From: Ursus arctos
Taxonomy: Eukaryota; Chordata; Mammalia; Carnivora; Ursidae
Length of the DNA: 64,000 nucleotides
Direction: 5' to 3'
Assembly (NCBI RefSeq): GCF_023065955.2
Contig: NW_026622974.1
Coordinates: forward strand, 33,883,718 to 33,947,717
The first letter of the stretch is position 1. Every line of letters begins with the position of its first letter. This document shows, piece after piece, positions 11,335 to 20,600 of this stretch. The notes under the pieces are model-generated. The model searched no databases. It worked only from the letters and a program-made list of their open reading frames with translations, and was not told the DNA's origin. The position numbers were made by a program, and so were the translations under genes.

Positions 11335-11508
11335 GTTTAGTGCTTCTCAATCACATGGGAGCTTACTAAACTAAAACACAGCTAGCTGGGCTCCACCCCT
11401 AGAGCTCCTGATACAGTGGTCTGGAGAGGACGTTAGAATGCACATATCGGAAAAGTCCTTCTCAGTGAGGCTGATGCTGATGACCCAACTTTGAATAACA
11501 CTGTTTAA
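11335..11508 (+). mobile_element. MER5-type hAT-Charlie DNA transposon relic
   Basis: A short non-autonomous element with a degraded start (agtgcttctcaatcacatg), a centre resembling 'gctgggctccacccctagag...ctgatacagtgg', the 'gaggctgatgctgatg' stretch, and an end (tttgaataacactg) matching the expected terminal inverted repeat. It is diverged but complete in length. Confidence 0.75.
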
Positions 11509-11679
11509 AATTTATAATTAAGAACTTGTTAAAATTCTAATTTGAAATATTGTTCTAAAATAATTCATTGTCACTCTTATACACCCAAAAGTTGTGGGTC
11601 TAAAAGAGAAAGCAACATTCTCAGTCTTCTCAAGGAATTCTCCATTACTCCCAGTAGAAAACCAGACTTTCTAAATCAA

Positions 11680-11699
11680 TAGAAAAAAAAAAAAAAAAA
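11680..11699 (+). repeat. Poly(A) run
   Basis: About 18 consecutive A residues directly precede an L1-like fragment. It may be the tail of an unrecognised retrocopy. Confidence 0.7.
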
Positions 11700-11890
11700 C
11701 CAAACAAAAAGAAAGCAGGCAGTTTACAAAAGAGGAAATACAAAGACCCAATAAACTAAATAAACAAAAGTGTTTCTCAGTAGTAATCAAGGAAATACAA
11801 ATTAAAGCAATGAGCTAATAAAATCTTATTGGCAAATATTTCAGAATTTGGTAACATGACATGTTGGTAAGTTAACAGAAAAATGCATAG
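11700..11890 (+). mobile_element. Old L1 ORF2 C-terminal fragment, + strand
   Basis: It contains 'acaaaagaggaaatacaaa' and 'gtaatcaaggaaatacaaattaaagcaatgag', which correspond to the conserved L1 ORF2 C-terminal segment (encoding the EIQIK-like peptide). It is strongly diverged and short. Confidence 0.6.
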
Positions 11891-11918
11891 CCCTAATAGT
11901 TAATGGGCACAACTATAA

Positions 11919-11971
11919 TTACTATACTATACTATGTACTAATATACTCTATACTATTACTATACTATACT
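11919..11971 (+). repeat. Imperfect (ACTAT)n pentamer repeat
   Basis: ACTAT/ATACT units recur about eight times with interruptions, giving a TA-rich low-complexity block. Confidence 0.75.
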
Positions 11972-12045
11972 AAGTAAATTACATGCATTAACTAATTACT
12001 TTATTTCTCAAAACAGCTATATAGTTGAGTACTATTAATAATAAC
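11965..12045 (+). mobile_element. MIR fragment, + strand
   Basis: 'ttacatgcattaactaatt...ctcaaaacagctatatagttgagtactattaat' follows the MIR core order (lowercase landmarks: 'acatgcattaactcatttaatcctcacaacagccctatgaggtagtactatt'). It is cut at its right end by the L1 starting near 12059. Confidence 0.55.
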
Positions 12046-12376
12046 TAACATTCGATTTGTGGATCCAGTTCAAGATGGCAACGTAGGAGGTCTGAAGTCC
12101 CCTCCTCCTACAGACACACCAAATGTATGGCTATGCATTGAGCAATTCCCCCTGAAAGAAATCCAGAAACTGAGTGACTCCTATATATCAGATGAACAAA
12201 AAAGCACCCATAAAGAAATGGGTAGGAAAGGCCAAGACACACTCACTCTAAACCCTACCCCTGGCACAGCAACCACACAATCAGGAGGAAATTCCCAACT
12301 CCCAGTTTCTCCCTGAGGAGTGAAGAGTTTAGACCCTATATCCAACACCCTAACTTTTAAGACTTGCACCTGAGGG

Positions 12377-13440
12377 ATGGACCCCAAAACTTCTAGCTCT
12401 GAAAACCAATGGAGCTTGCATCTACAAGGCCCACAAGATTATAGGATCCTAAAGGATAAAAAGGAACAGTTCTTAATGGGCTCTAAAGGACTCATCATGG
12501 CTATCTCCCCAGGGCTCAGTGTAGGGAGCAGCAAAAAAAATGCCATCCCTCCATTTTCCCAATCTTTTCCTGAAAAAGGTGTATCTGCATATATTAAAAG
12601 CTACTTGCTGAGAATAGGGCTTCTAACTTAGCACACATCTAGGAACTCACTGCCATCCTCCCTGGAGACCAGGGAAGCCAAGTGGACATCTCTGCCTTCT
12701 CCCTCTAGCCCACTCCAAATCACCAGTATCTCCATAAAAGGAGCTTGTGCACACATCGTACCCCAGCTTCAGTGGTTGCCATCTGAGGATTGGGATCCTG
12801 GATTGCCTGGCTCTGATAGCCATTAGGGATTGCATTCAGGAATCCAACAGGACTGTAGCAAACAAAGAATCAGTTCTTAATTGGCTATCCTCCCAGAGCT
12901 CAGAGCAGAAAGAACAAACAGAAACACCCATCTCCCAGTCTTTCCCTGAAAGAGGTCTATTTGCATACTTTCAAAGCTGCTGCCCAAGGATCAAGTTTCT
13001 AATTTAGCACACACATCTCAGGCCTGAATGACATCATCCCTAGAGACCAGGGAAGCCTGTGGACATCTCTGTCCTGTCCCTCTAGCCCACTTCAAGTAGC
13101 CAGTATTTCCCTAGAAAAAGTTGTTCACACATCTGGTACCCCACATTTTCTAGTTGCTGCCCAGGGCACAGGCCCTGGGAACACTTGGCTCTGACAGCCA
13201 AGACACATTCATGAGTACCACAGGACTAGAGCAAACAAAAAGAGCAATTCTCAATGGATACAGAAACACCCTGCACCCCTCCCATGGCTTTACAACTGGG
13301 CCAAACACAGGAAGAGTAGCAAAAATGCTACCTTCCAGTTTCTCCCAGGAAGGGACTTAATTACATACTTTCCTGCTGCTGTCTGAGGTTCCAGCTTCCA
13401 ATCAACTGGCATTACTAACTGCGATCCTCCCCTTTAGGAC
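12377..13440 (+). repeat. Tandem units in the L1 5'UTR (period about 376-400 bp)
   Basis: Two and a half to three diverged direct repeats. Matching landmarks: 'cctgaaaaaggtgtatctgcat' at about 12570-12590 versus 'ccctgaaagaggtctatttgcat' at 12944-12966 versus 'cccaggaagggacttaattacat' at 13344-13366; and 'gagaccagggaagcc' at 12665-12679 versus 13043-13057. The units alternate with 'ctagcccactccaa' / 'ctagcccacttcaa'. They lie between the L1 leader and ORF1, where promoter monomers occur in some L1 lineages. Confidence 0.75.
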
Positions 13441-13711
13441 ACTGATGGGTCTGGGCACACCCTCAAATACTGAGAGGCAGCTAGAACAATGAAGGCAACT
13501 TGGGCATTCACAAGGGTGTAAGAGAAAATGAAAATCAGGTTAGACTGATTGAGATTGCTTCTACCCAAGAGAACTCTGTCAAGACTGAGAGAGGTGGTTA
13601 CTTTATCTAATGAGCAGAAACCAACACAGAGAGTCAAGAAAAATAAAGAAGTAGGGAGCTATATTTCAAACAAAATAACAAAATAAAATTCCAGAAACAG
13701 ACCTTAATAAA

Positions 13712-14703
13712 ATGGAGATAGGTGCTTTACTTAATAGAGAATGCAAAATAACAAAGATAATGCCCACAGAGGTCAGGAGAATTATGCATGAACAAAGTGA
13801 AAATTTCAAAGAAGAGATAGAAAATATGAAAAAGTACCAAACAAACACAGAGCTGAAGACTACATTAACCGAACTGAAAAATGCAATAGAGGGATTCAGG
13901 TTTAATAGCAGACTAGATGAAACAGAAGAAAAAATCAGTGAACTGGAAGACTAAGCAGTGAAATTCATCTAATCTGAGAAGTGAAAAATTTAAAAAGAGA
14001 AGTAAAAATAGTGAAGATAGCTTAAGAGACTTTTGAAATACCATCCAGAGGACCAATATACACATCACAGAGGTCCCAGAAGGAGAATCAAAGAAAGAAA
14101 GGGTCAGAAAGCTTTTTCAAAGAAACAATGGCTGAAACCTTTTCTAAACATGGAGAAATAGACATCCAGACCCAGAAAACTTAAAAAAAAAAAAAAAAAT
14201 CCAAAGAGACACACAACAAGACACATTGTATGCAAAGTGTCAAAAGTTAAAGACTAAAGAAGAATCTTAAAAGCAAGAAGTGGAAAGCACTTGTTACATA
14301 AGACTATCGGTAGTTTTTTAGCAGAAACTTTGCAGGCCAGAAGGGAGTGAGTGACGTAGTCGAAGTGCTGAAAGGAAAAAACTACCAACTAAGAATACTC
14401 TACCTGGCAAAACTGTCCTTCAAAATTGAAGGAGAGGTAAAGAATTTTCCAGACCGGGACACCTGGGTGGCTCAGTCGGTTAAGCGTCTGCCTTTGGCTC
14501 AGGTCATGATCTCAGGGTCCTGAGACTGAGTCCCACATTGGGCTCATTGCTCAGCAGGGAGCCTACTTCTCCTTCTGCCTGCCATTCTCTCTCTCTGGGA
14601 AATAAATAAATAAATAAAATCTTTTTTAAAAAAAAGAATTTTTCAGACAAGTAAAAGCTGAGGAGTTCACCTACTAGACTAGTCTTACAAAGAATGTTAA
14701 AGT
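13712..14703 (+). pseudogene. L1 ORF1 pseudogene (RNA-binding chaperone remnant)
   Basis: ORF1 encodes the trimeric L1 RNA-binding protein. The first part is open for 80 codons (13712-13954), reads as a coiled-coil region (heptad-like LKTTLTELKNAIEG, then RLDETEEKISELED) and ends at a TAA. Beyond the stop, frames are broken, but family motifs remain: a TNIHITEVPEGE-like stretch near 14055-14090 (RRM domain), AETLQARRE at 14321-14347 (C-terminal domain) and TRLVLQRMLK near 14672-14703. A SINEC interrupts the C-terminal domain at 14455-14632. It is non-functional. Confidence 0.85.
14455..14632 (+). mobile_element. SINEC inside L1 ORF1, + strand
   Basis: A tRNA-derived head (cacctgggtggctcagtcgg), the 'tttggctcaggtcatgat' body of the general caniform type and an (AAATA)n tail. 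It has a 16-bp target-site duplication with one mismatch (aaagaattttccagac 14439-14454; aaagaatttttcagac 14633-14648). It interrupts the ORF1 C-terminal domain, so it post-dates the old L1. Confidence 0.96.
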
Positions 14704-14959
14704 GAGTACTTCAAGCTGAAATGAAAGATGCTAACTGGTAACAGGAAAACACATAAAAATATAAAACTCAGTGATAAAGAAAAATGTAGTTAAATTCAGA
14801 ATACTCTAATATTGTGATGATGGTGGGTAGATGACTTGTAACTCTAGTGTATACATGTCAAAAGAGAAAAATGTCAAAAATAACCATAACTACAATGATT
14901 TGTGAATGGATACACAATGTAAAAAGATGTAAATTGTGATGTCAAAATATAAAATGTGC

Positions 14960-17370
14960 AATAGGATCCAACAGTACATTAAAAGGATTATTTACCACGA
15001 CCAGATGGGATTTATTCCTGGGATACAAGGGAGGTTCTACATCCACAAATCAATTAATGTGATATACTACATTAATAAAAGAAAGGACAAGAACCATATG
15101 ATCCTCTCAATTGATGCAGAAAAAGAATTTGACAAAACACAGCATCCTTTCTTGATTAAAACTGTTCAAGGGCGCCTGGGTGGCTCAGTCGTTAAGCGGC
15201 TGCCTTCGGCTCAGGGCATGATCCCGGCATTCTGGGATCGAGCCCCACATCAGGCTCCTCCACTGGGAGCCTGCTTCTTCCTCTCCCACTCCCCCTGCTT
15301 GTGTTCCCTCTCTCGCTGGCTGTCTCTGTCTCTGTCAAATAAATAAATAAAAACCTTAAAAAAAAAAACTGTTCAAAGTATAGGATAGAGGGATCATACA
15401 TCAATATCATAAAAGCCATCTATGAAAAGGCCACAGTGAATATCATTCATAATGGGGAAAAACAGAGCTTTTCCCTTAAGGTCAGGAACAAGACAGAGAT
15501 GCCCACTACCACCATTATTGTTCAACATAGTACTAGAAGTCCTAGCATCAGCAATCAGACAACAAAAAGAAAAAAAAGCCATTCAAATTGGAAAGAATAA
15601 GTCAAACTCTTTCCCTTCACAGATGACATGATACTTTATGTGGAAAACCCAAAAGACTGCACCCCCAAATTACCAGAACTCATACAGCAATTCAGCAATC
15701 TGGCAGGATACAAAATCAATGCACAGAAATCAGTTGCATTTCCATACACTAACAATGTAACTGAACAAAGAGAAATTAAGGAATTGATTCCACTTACAAT
15801 AGCACCAAAAACCATAAGATACCTAGGAATAAACCTAACTGAAGAGGTAAGGGATCTATACTCTAGAAACTACAGAACACTTATGAAAGAAATTGAGGAA
15901 GACACAAAGAGATGGAAAATCATTCCATGCTCATGGATTGGAAAAATAAACATTGTTAAAATGTCTGTGTTGCCCAGAGCAATCTACATTTTCAATGCAA
16001 TCCTTATCAAAATACCATTGACATTTTTCACAGACAATCCTAAACAAACAATCCTAAAATATGTATGGAACAAACAATCCTAAAATGTGTATGGAACCAG
16101 AAAAGACCCTGATTGCCAGGGGAATGTTGAAAAAGAAAACCAAAGCTGGGGCCATCATGATGCCTGACTTCAAGCTATATTACAAAGCTGTGATCATCAA
16201 GAGAGCATGGTACTGGCACAAAAACAAACACATAGATCAGTGGAACAGAATAGAGAACCCAGAAATTGACCCTCAACTCTATGATCAACTAATCTTTGAC
16301 AAAGCAAAAAAGAATATCCAATGGGAAAAAAAGGCAGTCTTTTCAACAAATGGTGTTGGGAAAATTGGACAGCCACGTGTAGAAGAATTAAGCTGGACCA
16401 TTCTCTTACACCATGCACAAAGATAAACTCAAAATGGATGAAAGACCTCAAAGTGATACAGGAATCCATCAAAATCCTAGAAGAGAACATTGGCAGTAAC
16501 CTCTTCAACATTGGCCACAGCAACTTCTTTCAAGACAGGTCTCCAAAGGCAAGGGAAACAAAAGCAAAAATGAACTTTTGAGACCTTATCAGGATAAAAA
16601 GTTTCTGCACAAAGGAAACAGTCAACAAAACTAAGAGGCAACCCACGGAATGGGAGAAGATCTTTGTAAATGACATTACAGATAAAGGGCTGGTATCCAA
16701 GATCTATAAAGAACTTATCAAACTCAACACCCAAAAAACAAATAATCCAGTCAAGAAATGGGCAGAACACATAAAAGACACTTCTCCAAAGAAGACATAC
16801 ATGGCTAACAGACACATGAAAAAATGTTCAACATCACTAGCCCTCAGGGAAATACAAATCAAAACCACAAAGAGATACCACCTTATACCAGTTAGAATGG
16901 CAAAAATTGACAAGGCAAGAAACAACAAATGTTGGAGAGGATGTGGAGAAAGGGGAACCCTCTTACTCTGTTGGTGGGAATGCAGGCTGGTACAACCACT
17001 CTGGAAAACAGTATGGAGGTTCCTCAAGACATTAAAAATAGAGGTACCCTATGACCCAGCAATTGCACCACTAGGTATTTACCCCAAAGATACATATGTA
17101 GTGAAAAGAAGGGGCATATGTACCCCAATGTTCATAGCAGCAATGTCCACAGTAGCCAAACTGTGGAAGGAGCTGAGATGTCCTTCAACAGATGAATGGA
17201 TAAAGAAGATGTGGTTTATATATACAATGGAATATTACTCAGCCATCAGAAAGGATGAATACCCAACATTTGCATCAACATGGATGGAACTGGAGGGTAT
17301 TATGCTAAGTAAAATAAGTCAAGCAGAGAAAGACAATTATCATATGGTTTCACTCATATGTGGAACATAA
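14960..17370 (+). pseudogene. L1 ORF2 pseudogene (RT domain to C-terminus)
   Basis: RT motif A (IDAEKEFDK, 15110-15133) is intact, but the frame is split by the SINEC, by a frameshift just before the catalytic motif, and by a 26-bp tandem duplication at 16047-16098. The catalytic FADD is altered to FTDD (15616-15627), directly in frame with an open stretch 15628-16083 (NPKDCTPKLPEL...KYVWN). Later pieces, 16321-16581 and 16801-17370, cover the C-terminus up to MVSLICGT and the TAA at 17368-17370, which matches the end of the ORF2 in the copy at 1-3199. Confidence 0.93.
15171..15364 (+). mobile_element. SINEC inside the younger L1, ursid-like type
   Basis: It carries the 'cttcttcctctccc' and 'ccctctctcgctgg' body signature. 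A perfect 12-bp target-site duplication, aaaactgttcaa, lies at 15159-15170 and 15365-15376. It sits in the ORF2 RT region and is therefore the youngest layer of this three-level nest. Confidence 0.97.
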
Positions 17371-19355
17371 GGAGTAGTGCAGAGGACCACAGAGGAAGGG
17401 AGGAAAAACTGAATGGGAAGAAATCAGAGAGGGAGACAAGCCATGAGAGTCTCTGGACTCCAGGAACCAAACTGAGGGTTACAGAAGAGAGGGGGGTTGT
17501 GGAATGGGGTAACCAGGTGATGGGTATTAAGGAAGGCATGCATTGTGATGAGCACTGGGTGTTTAATGCAACTAATAAATAGTTGAATACTACATAAAAT
17601 ACTAATGATGTGCTATATGTTGGCTAACTGAACATAATAATAACAAATGTATATAAAATGTGGGTGTGTAGCACTTTTATATACATTTTAAGTTAAATTT
17701 TTATCTGCTTAAAATAGAGTGTTATAGATATATTTTATGCAATTCCCATGATAACCACAAAGAAAAAGCCTATGGTAGATATACGAAAAATAAAGAGAAA
17801 GTAACGAAGGCATATCACTTCAGAAAATCACCAAATCAAAAAGGAAGAGAACAAATGAGAAGAAAGGAACAAAGGAATTATAAAACAATAAGAAAACAAT
17901 TAACAAAATAGAAGTAGTAAGCTCATAGCTATTAATAATGCCTTTAAATGTAAACAGACTAAATTCTCCAACAGACATACAATGGCTAAATTAATTTAAA
18001 AAATAAGACCCACCTATATGCTGCCTATAAGAGACTCACTTCACCTTTAAGGATACACACAGACTGAAACTGAAGGAATGAAAAAATAAGATTGCATGCA
18101 AATGGAAGGCAAAAGAAAAGAGAAGATACACTTACAAAAGACAATAGGGGAAACAAGAGAAAAAGGAAGTCATTATATAAGAATAAAGGGATTAATTTAC
18201 CAAGAGGATATAATGTCTGTAAACACTTATGCACCCAACACAAGTATCTAAATATTAATGGATTTGAAGGGAGATATAAGCAGCAATACATTAATAGTAG
18301 AGGATTTCATTATCTAACTTTCAACAATGGATAGATCATCCAGACAGAAAATCAAGAAGGAAGCACTAGACTTAAACTACACATTAGACCAGATGGACTT
18401 AAAAGACATTTATAGAAATTCCATCCAATAGCAGGAGAGGACACATTCTTCTCAAGTGCATATGGAACATTCTCCACGACAGATCATATATTAGTCTTAA
18501 TAAATTTAAGAAGATTAAAATCATATCAAACATCTTTTTTGACCATAATAGTATGAAACTGGAACTCAAGAGAAAACTGGAACACTCACAAATACATGAT
18601 TAAACAACATGCTCCTAAAAGCCCAATGGGTCAAAGAAGAAATCAAAACAGAAATTGAAAACTATCTTGAGACAAATGGAAGTGGAAACATATATACTAA
18701 CAACTACGGGATACAGCAAAAACAGTTCTACAATGAAAATTTATAGTGTTATATGCCTAATTTAAGACCAAAGAAAGCAAGCAACTAGAAAAAGAAGAGC
18801 TATCTCCTCACACCTTTTAGATTGAGTATCATCAAAAAGACAAGAAATAACAACTGTTGGCAAGGATATGGAGAAAAGGGAACCCTTTTGCACTATTGGT
18901 GGGAATGTAAACTGGTGCTGTCACTATGGAAAACAGCACAGAGGTTCCTCAGGAAATTAAAAATAGATCATACAAGCTATCACTTGATCTAGCAATCACA
19001 CTTCTGGGTATATATCGAAATGAAATGAAAACAGGATCCCAAACAGATATCTGCACTCCCATGTTTAGTGAGGTTTTATTCACAATAGCCAAGATATGAA
19101 AACAATCTAAGTGTCTTTCAACAGATGAATAAAGAATATGTGATTGATGTATATGTATATCAATATACATACAATGGAATATTATGCAGTCATGACAAAA
19201 GGCATCTGCTATTTGTAACAACATGGATGTAATTTGAGGGCATTTTGCTAAATGAAATGTTAGACCAAGAAAGACAAATACTGCATGGTCTCACATATAT
19301 GTGGTCTCTAAAAAAGTTGAACTCATAGAAATGGAAACGAGAATGGTGGTTACTA

Positions 19356-19381
19356 GGGGTGGGGGGAAGGGAGGAGCAGGG
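19356..19381 (+). promoter_or_regulatory. G-quadruplex-capable tract in old L1 3'UTR
   Basis: GGGG, T, GGGGGG, AA, GGG, 7 nt, GGG: four runs with loops of 1, 2 and 7. It is the same relative position as the G-rich tract in the L1 at 1-3488. Confidence 0.55.
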
Positions 19382-19739
19382 AGGACGGTAAGAGAAAACC
19401 GGAAATGCTAGTTAAAGAACACAGACTTCCAGCTACAAGATGACAACTTCTGGATATCTAACGTTAAGCACAATGACTATAGTTAACAATATTTTATTAT
19501 AAGCTTGAAAGTAGCTAACAGGAGTATATCTTAAACATTCTCAACACAAAAAAGAAATGGTAATTATCTCCTGTGATGCAGGTGTTAGCTAATGCTACAC
19601 TGGTTATCATCTTGCAATAAATGTGTCAATCATCATGTTACACACCTTGAACTTACAGGTTTTATGTCAATTATATTTCAATAAAGCTGGAAAAAAATCA
19701 CTTAAAAACTCATTATATATGCCAGGTATTATTCAAAGT

Positions 19740-19880
19740 AATTTAATAATAACAACAACAGCTAATACTTCATGAATGCTTATTGAGTTCCAGGTACTGT
19801 TGTAAGCACACTGTGCAACCCTATGAGGTACATATTATTTGTTTTTTTATCTATTTATCTCACAGAATCCCAGGGAGTAT
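19740..19880 (+). mobile_element. MIR SINE, + strand
   Basis: 'cagctaatacttcatgaatgcttattgagttccaggtactgttgtaagca' and 'caaccctatgaggtacatattatt' are MIR core landmarks in the correct order. It is diverged. Confidence 0.75.
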
Positions 19881-20289
19881 CCAATCCTAGGAAGGACCTA
19901 GGAAGCAAAGGAATCAATAGTAAAGCTGGGCATGTTAACAACAACGATTCAAGAGGCTTCTCTCTAGGTCATAATCATTAATTGATTCCACTTTAATAAT
20001 ATGGAAAGTTTGTCTCCCCAGCAAAGATCAAATTCCCAGAGGAGAGTCTTGGTTAGCTCAGCTGGGGAAAGGTGTCTACCCTAGGATCAATCAGCTCCAT
20101 CCAGAGTGGCAAAATCAGCAGCTCAGACATAATCGTCAGAGGCCCATCTGCAAGTTTTTGACTGATCTCTGAGATAGGTGAAGTTAGGAAAAGGGCACAG
20201 AATAAGGTTATAAGCCCGGAACTCATCCCAGCTCTGGTCTCTTTTACTCTGTGAAGTTGCTGGGAGAGGCAAACAGTGACTGGGAGCTA
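19881..20289. other. No recognised feature
   Basis: Unassigned sequence between two MIRs. Confidence 0.35.
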
Positions 20290-20600
20290 TTGATTCAACT
20301 AACATTTTGGAAGGTTCCCTGAGCACCTAAGCTGTGCCTGGCACTTTAATAATTTGCCTTTGTATAATGTGCAATGGTTTTCAAAGATCTTTTACACAGA
20401 CCTTTCTTTTTTCTTTTTTTTCTTTTTATCCTCAAAACAACCACATAAATATAGGTAGTGCAGATAGTAATTCTCCCCAGTTTTTATGGAGGAAGAAACA
20501 CAAGCTGACAAATAGGTTGCCCAAAAGTCACATGTTTGGAAAGGGGGAGTGGAACTGGGACTCTGACCTCTGAGTTTTAATCCCCAATCAGTCATCCTCC
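20290..20600 (+). mobile_element. MIR SINE, + strand, with internal T-rich insertion
   Basis: Starts near 'gagcacctaagctgtgcctggcac', continues with 'cctcaaaacaaccacataaatataggtag', 'tatggaggaagaaacacaagctgac' and 'gttgcccaaaagtcacatg', and ends with 'gaactgggactctgacctctgag'. A T-rich run at 20401-20427 interrupts it. An unusually complete MIR. Confidence 0.75.

Larger units (their letters stand above)
14959..17650 (+). mobile_element. Younger 5'-truncated L1 nested in the old L1
   Basis: It begins abruptly in the ORF2 reverse-transcriptase region ([18 protein letters not shown]) and continues through the ORF2 C-terminus and 3'UTR to an A-rich tail. It is bounded by a perfect 12-bp duplication, atataaaatgtg, at 14947-14958 and 17651-17662, and the old L1 spacer continues on both sides. 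Insertion was in the same orientation. A SINEC (15171-15364) later landed within it. It is closely similar in reading order to the L1 at 1-3488, so both belong to the carnivore L1 lineage. Confidence 0.95.
12059..19692 (+). mobile_element. Old L1 with preserved 5' end, split by a younger L1
   Basis: The element starts with a typical L1 5' leader (caagatggcaacgtaggagg at about 12071), followed by a 5'UTR with tandem units to about 13700, an ORF1 remnant (13712-14703), and an inter-ORF spacer to 14958. It resumes after the nested L1 at 17663 with the rest of the spacer, the endonuclease part of ORF2 (about 17930-18804), an internal deletion that removes the RT, the ORF2 C-terminus (18808-19310) and a 3'UTR ending at about 19692 (caattatatttcaataaag then A-rich). 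Excluding insertions it is about 4.7 kb. It resembles ancient L1MA/L1MB-class elements; the subfamily is inferred from memory. It predates both the nested L1 and the SINEC at 14455. Confidence 0.9.

Noticed and set aside
11919..12050. Duplication flanking the old L1 (ttaataataac near 12035 and 19743)
   Set aside because: The right copy lies about 50 bp beyond the L1 tail, so it is not a proper target-site duplication; both strings fall within low-complexity/MIR sequence.
15192..15419. Frames encoding a recurrent Ser/Gly/Arg-rich peptide (also at 24033-24311, 47443-47685, 49267-49455)
   Set aside because: The same peptide appears wherever a SINEC body is translated; it is a repeat artefact, not a protein family.
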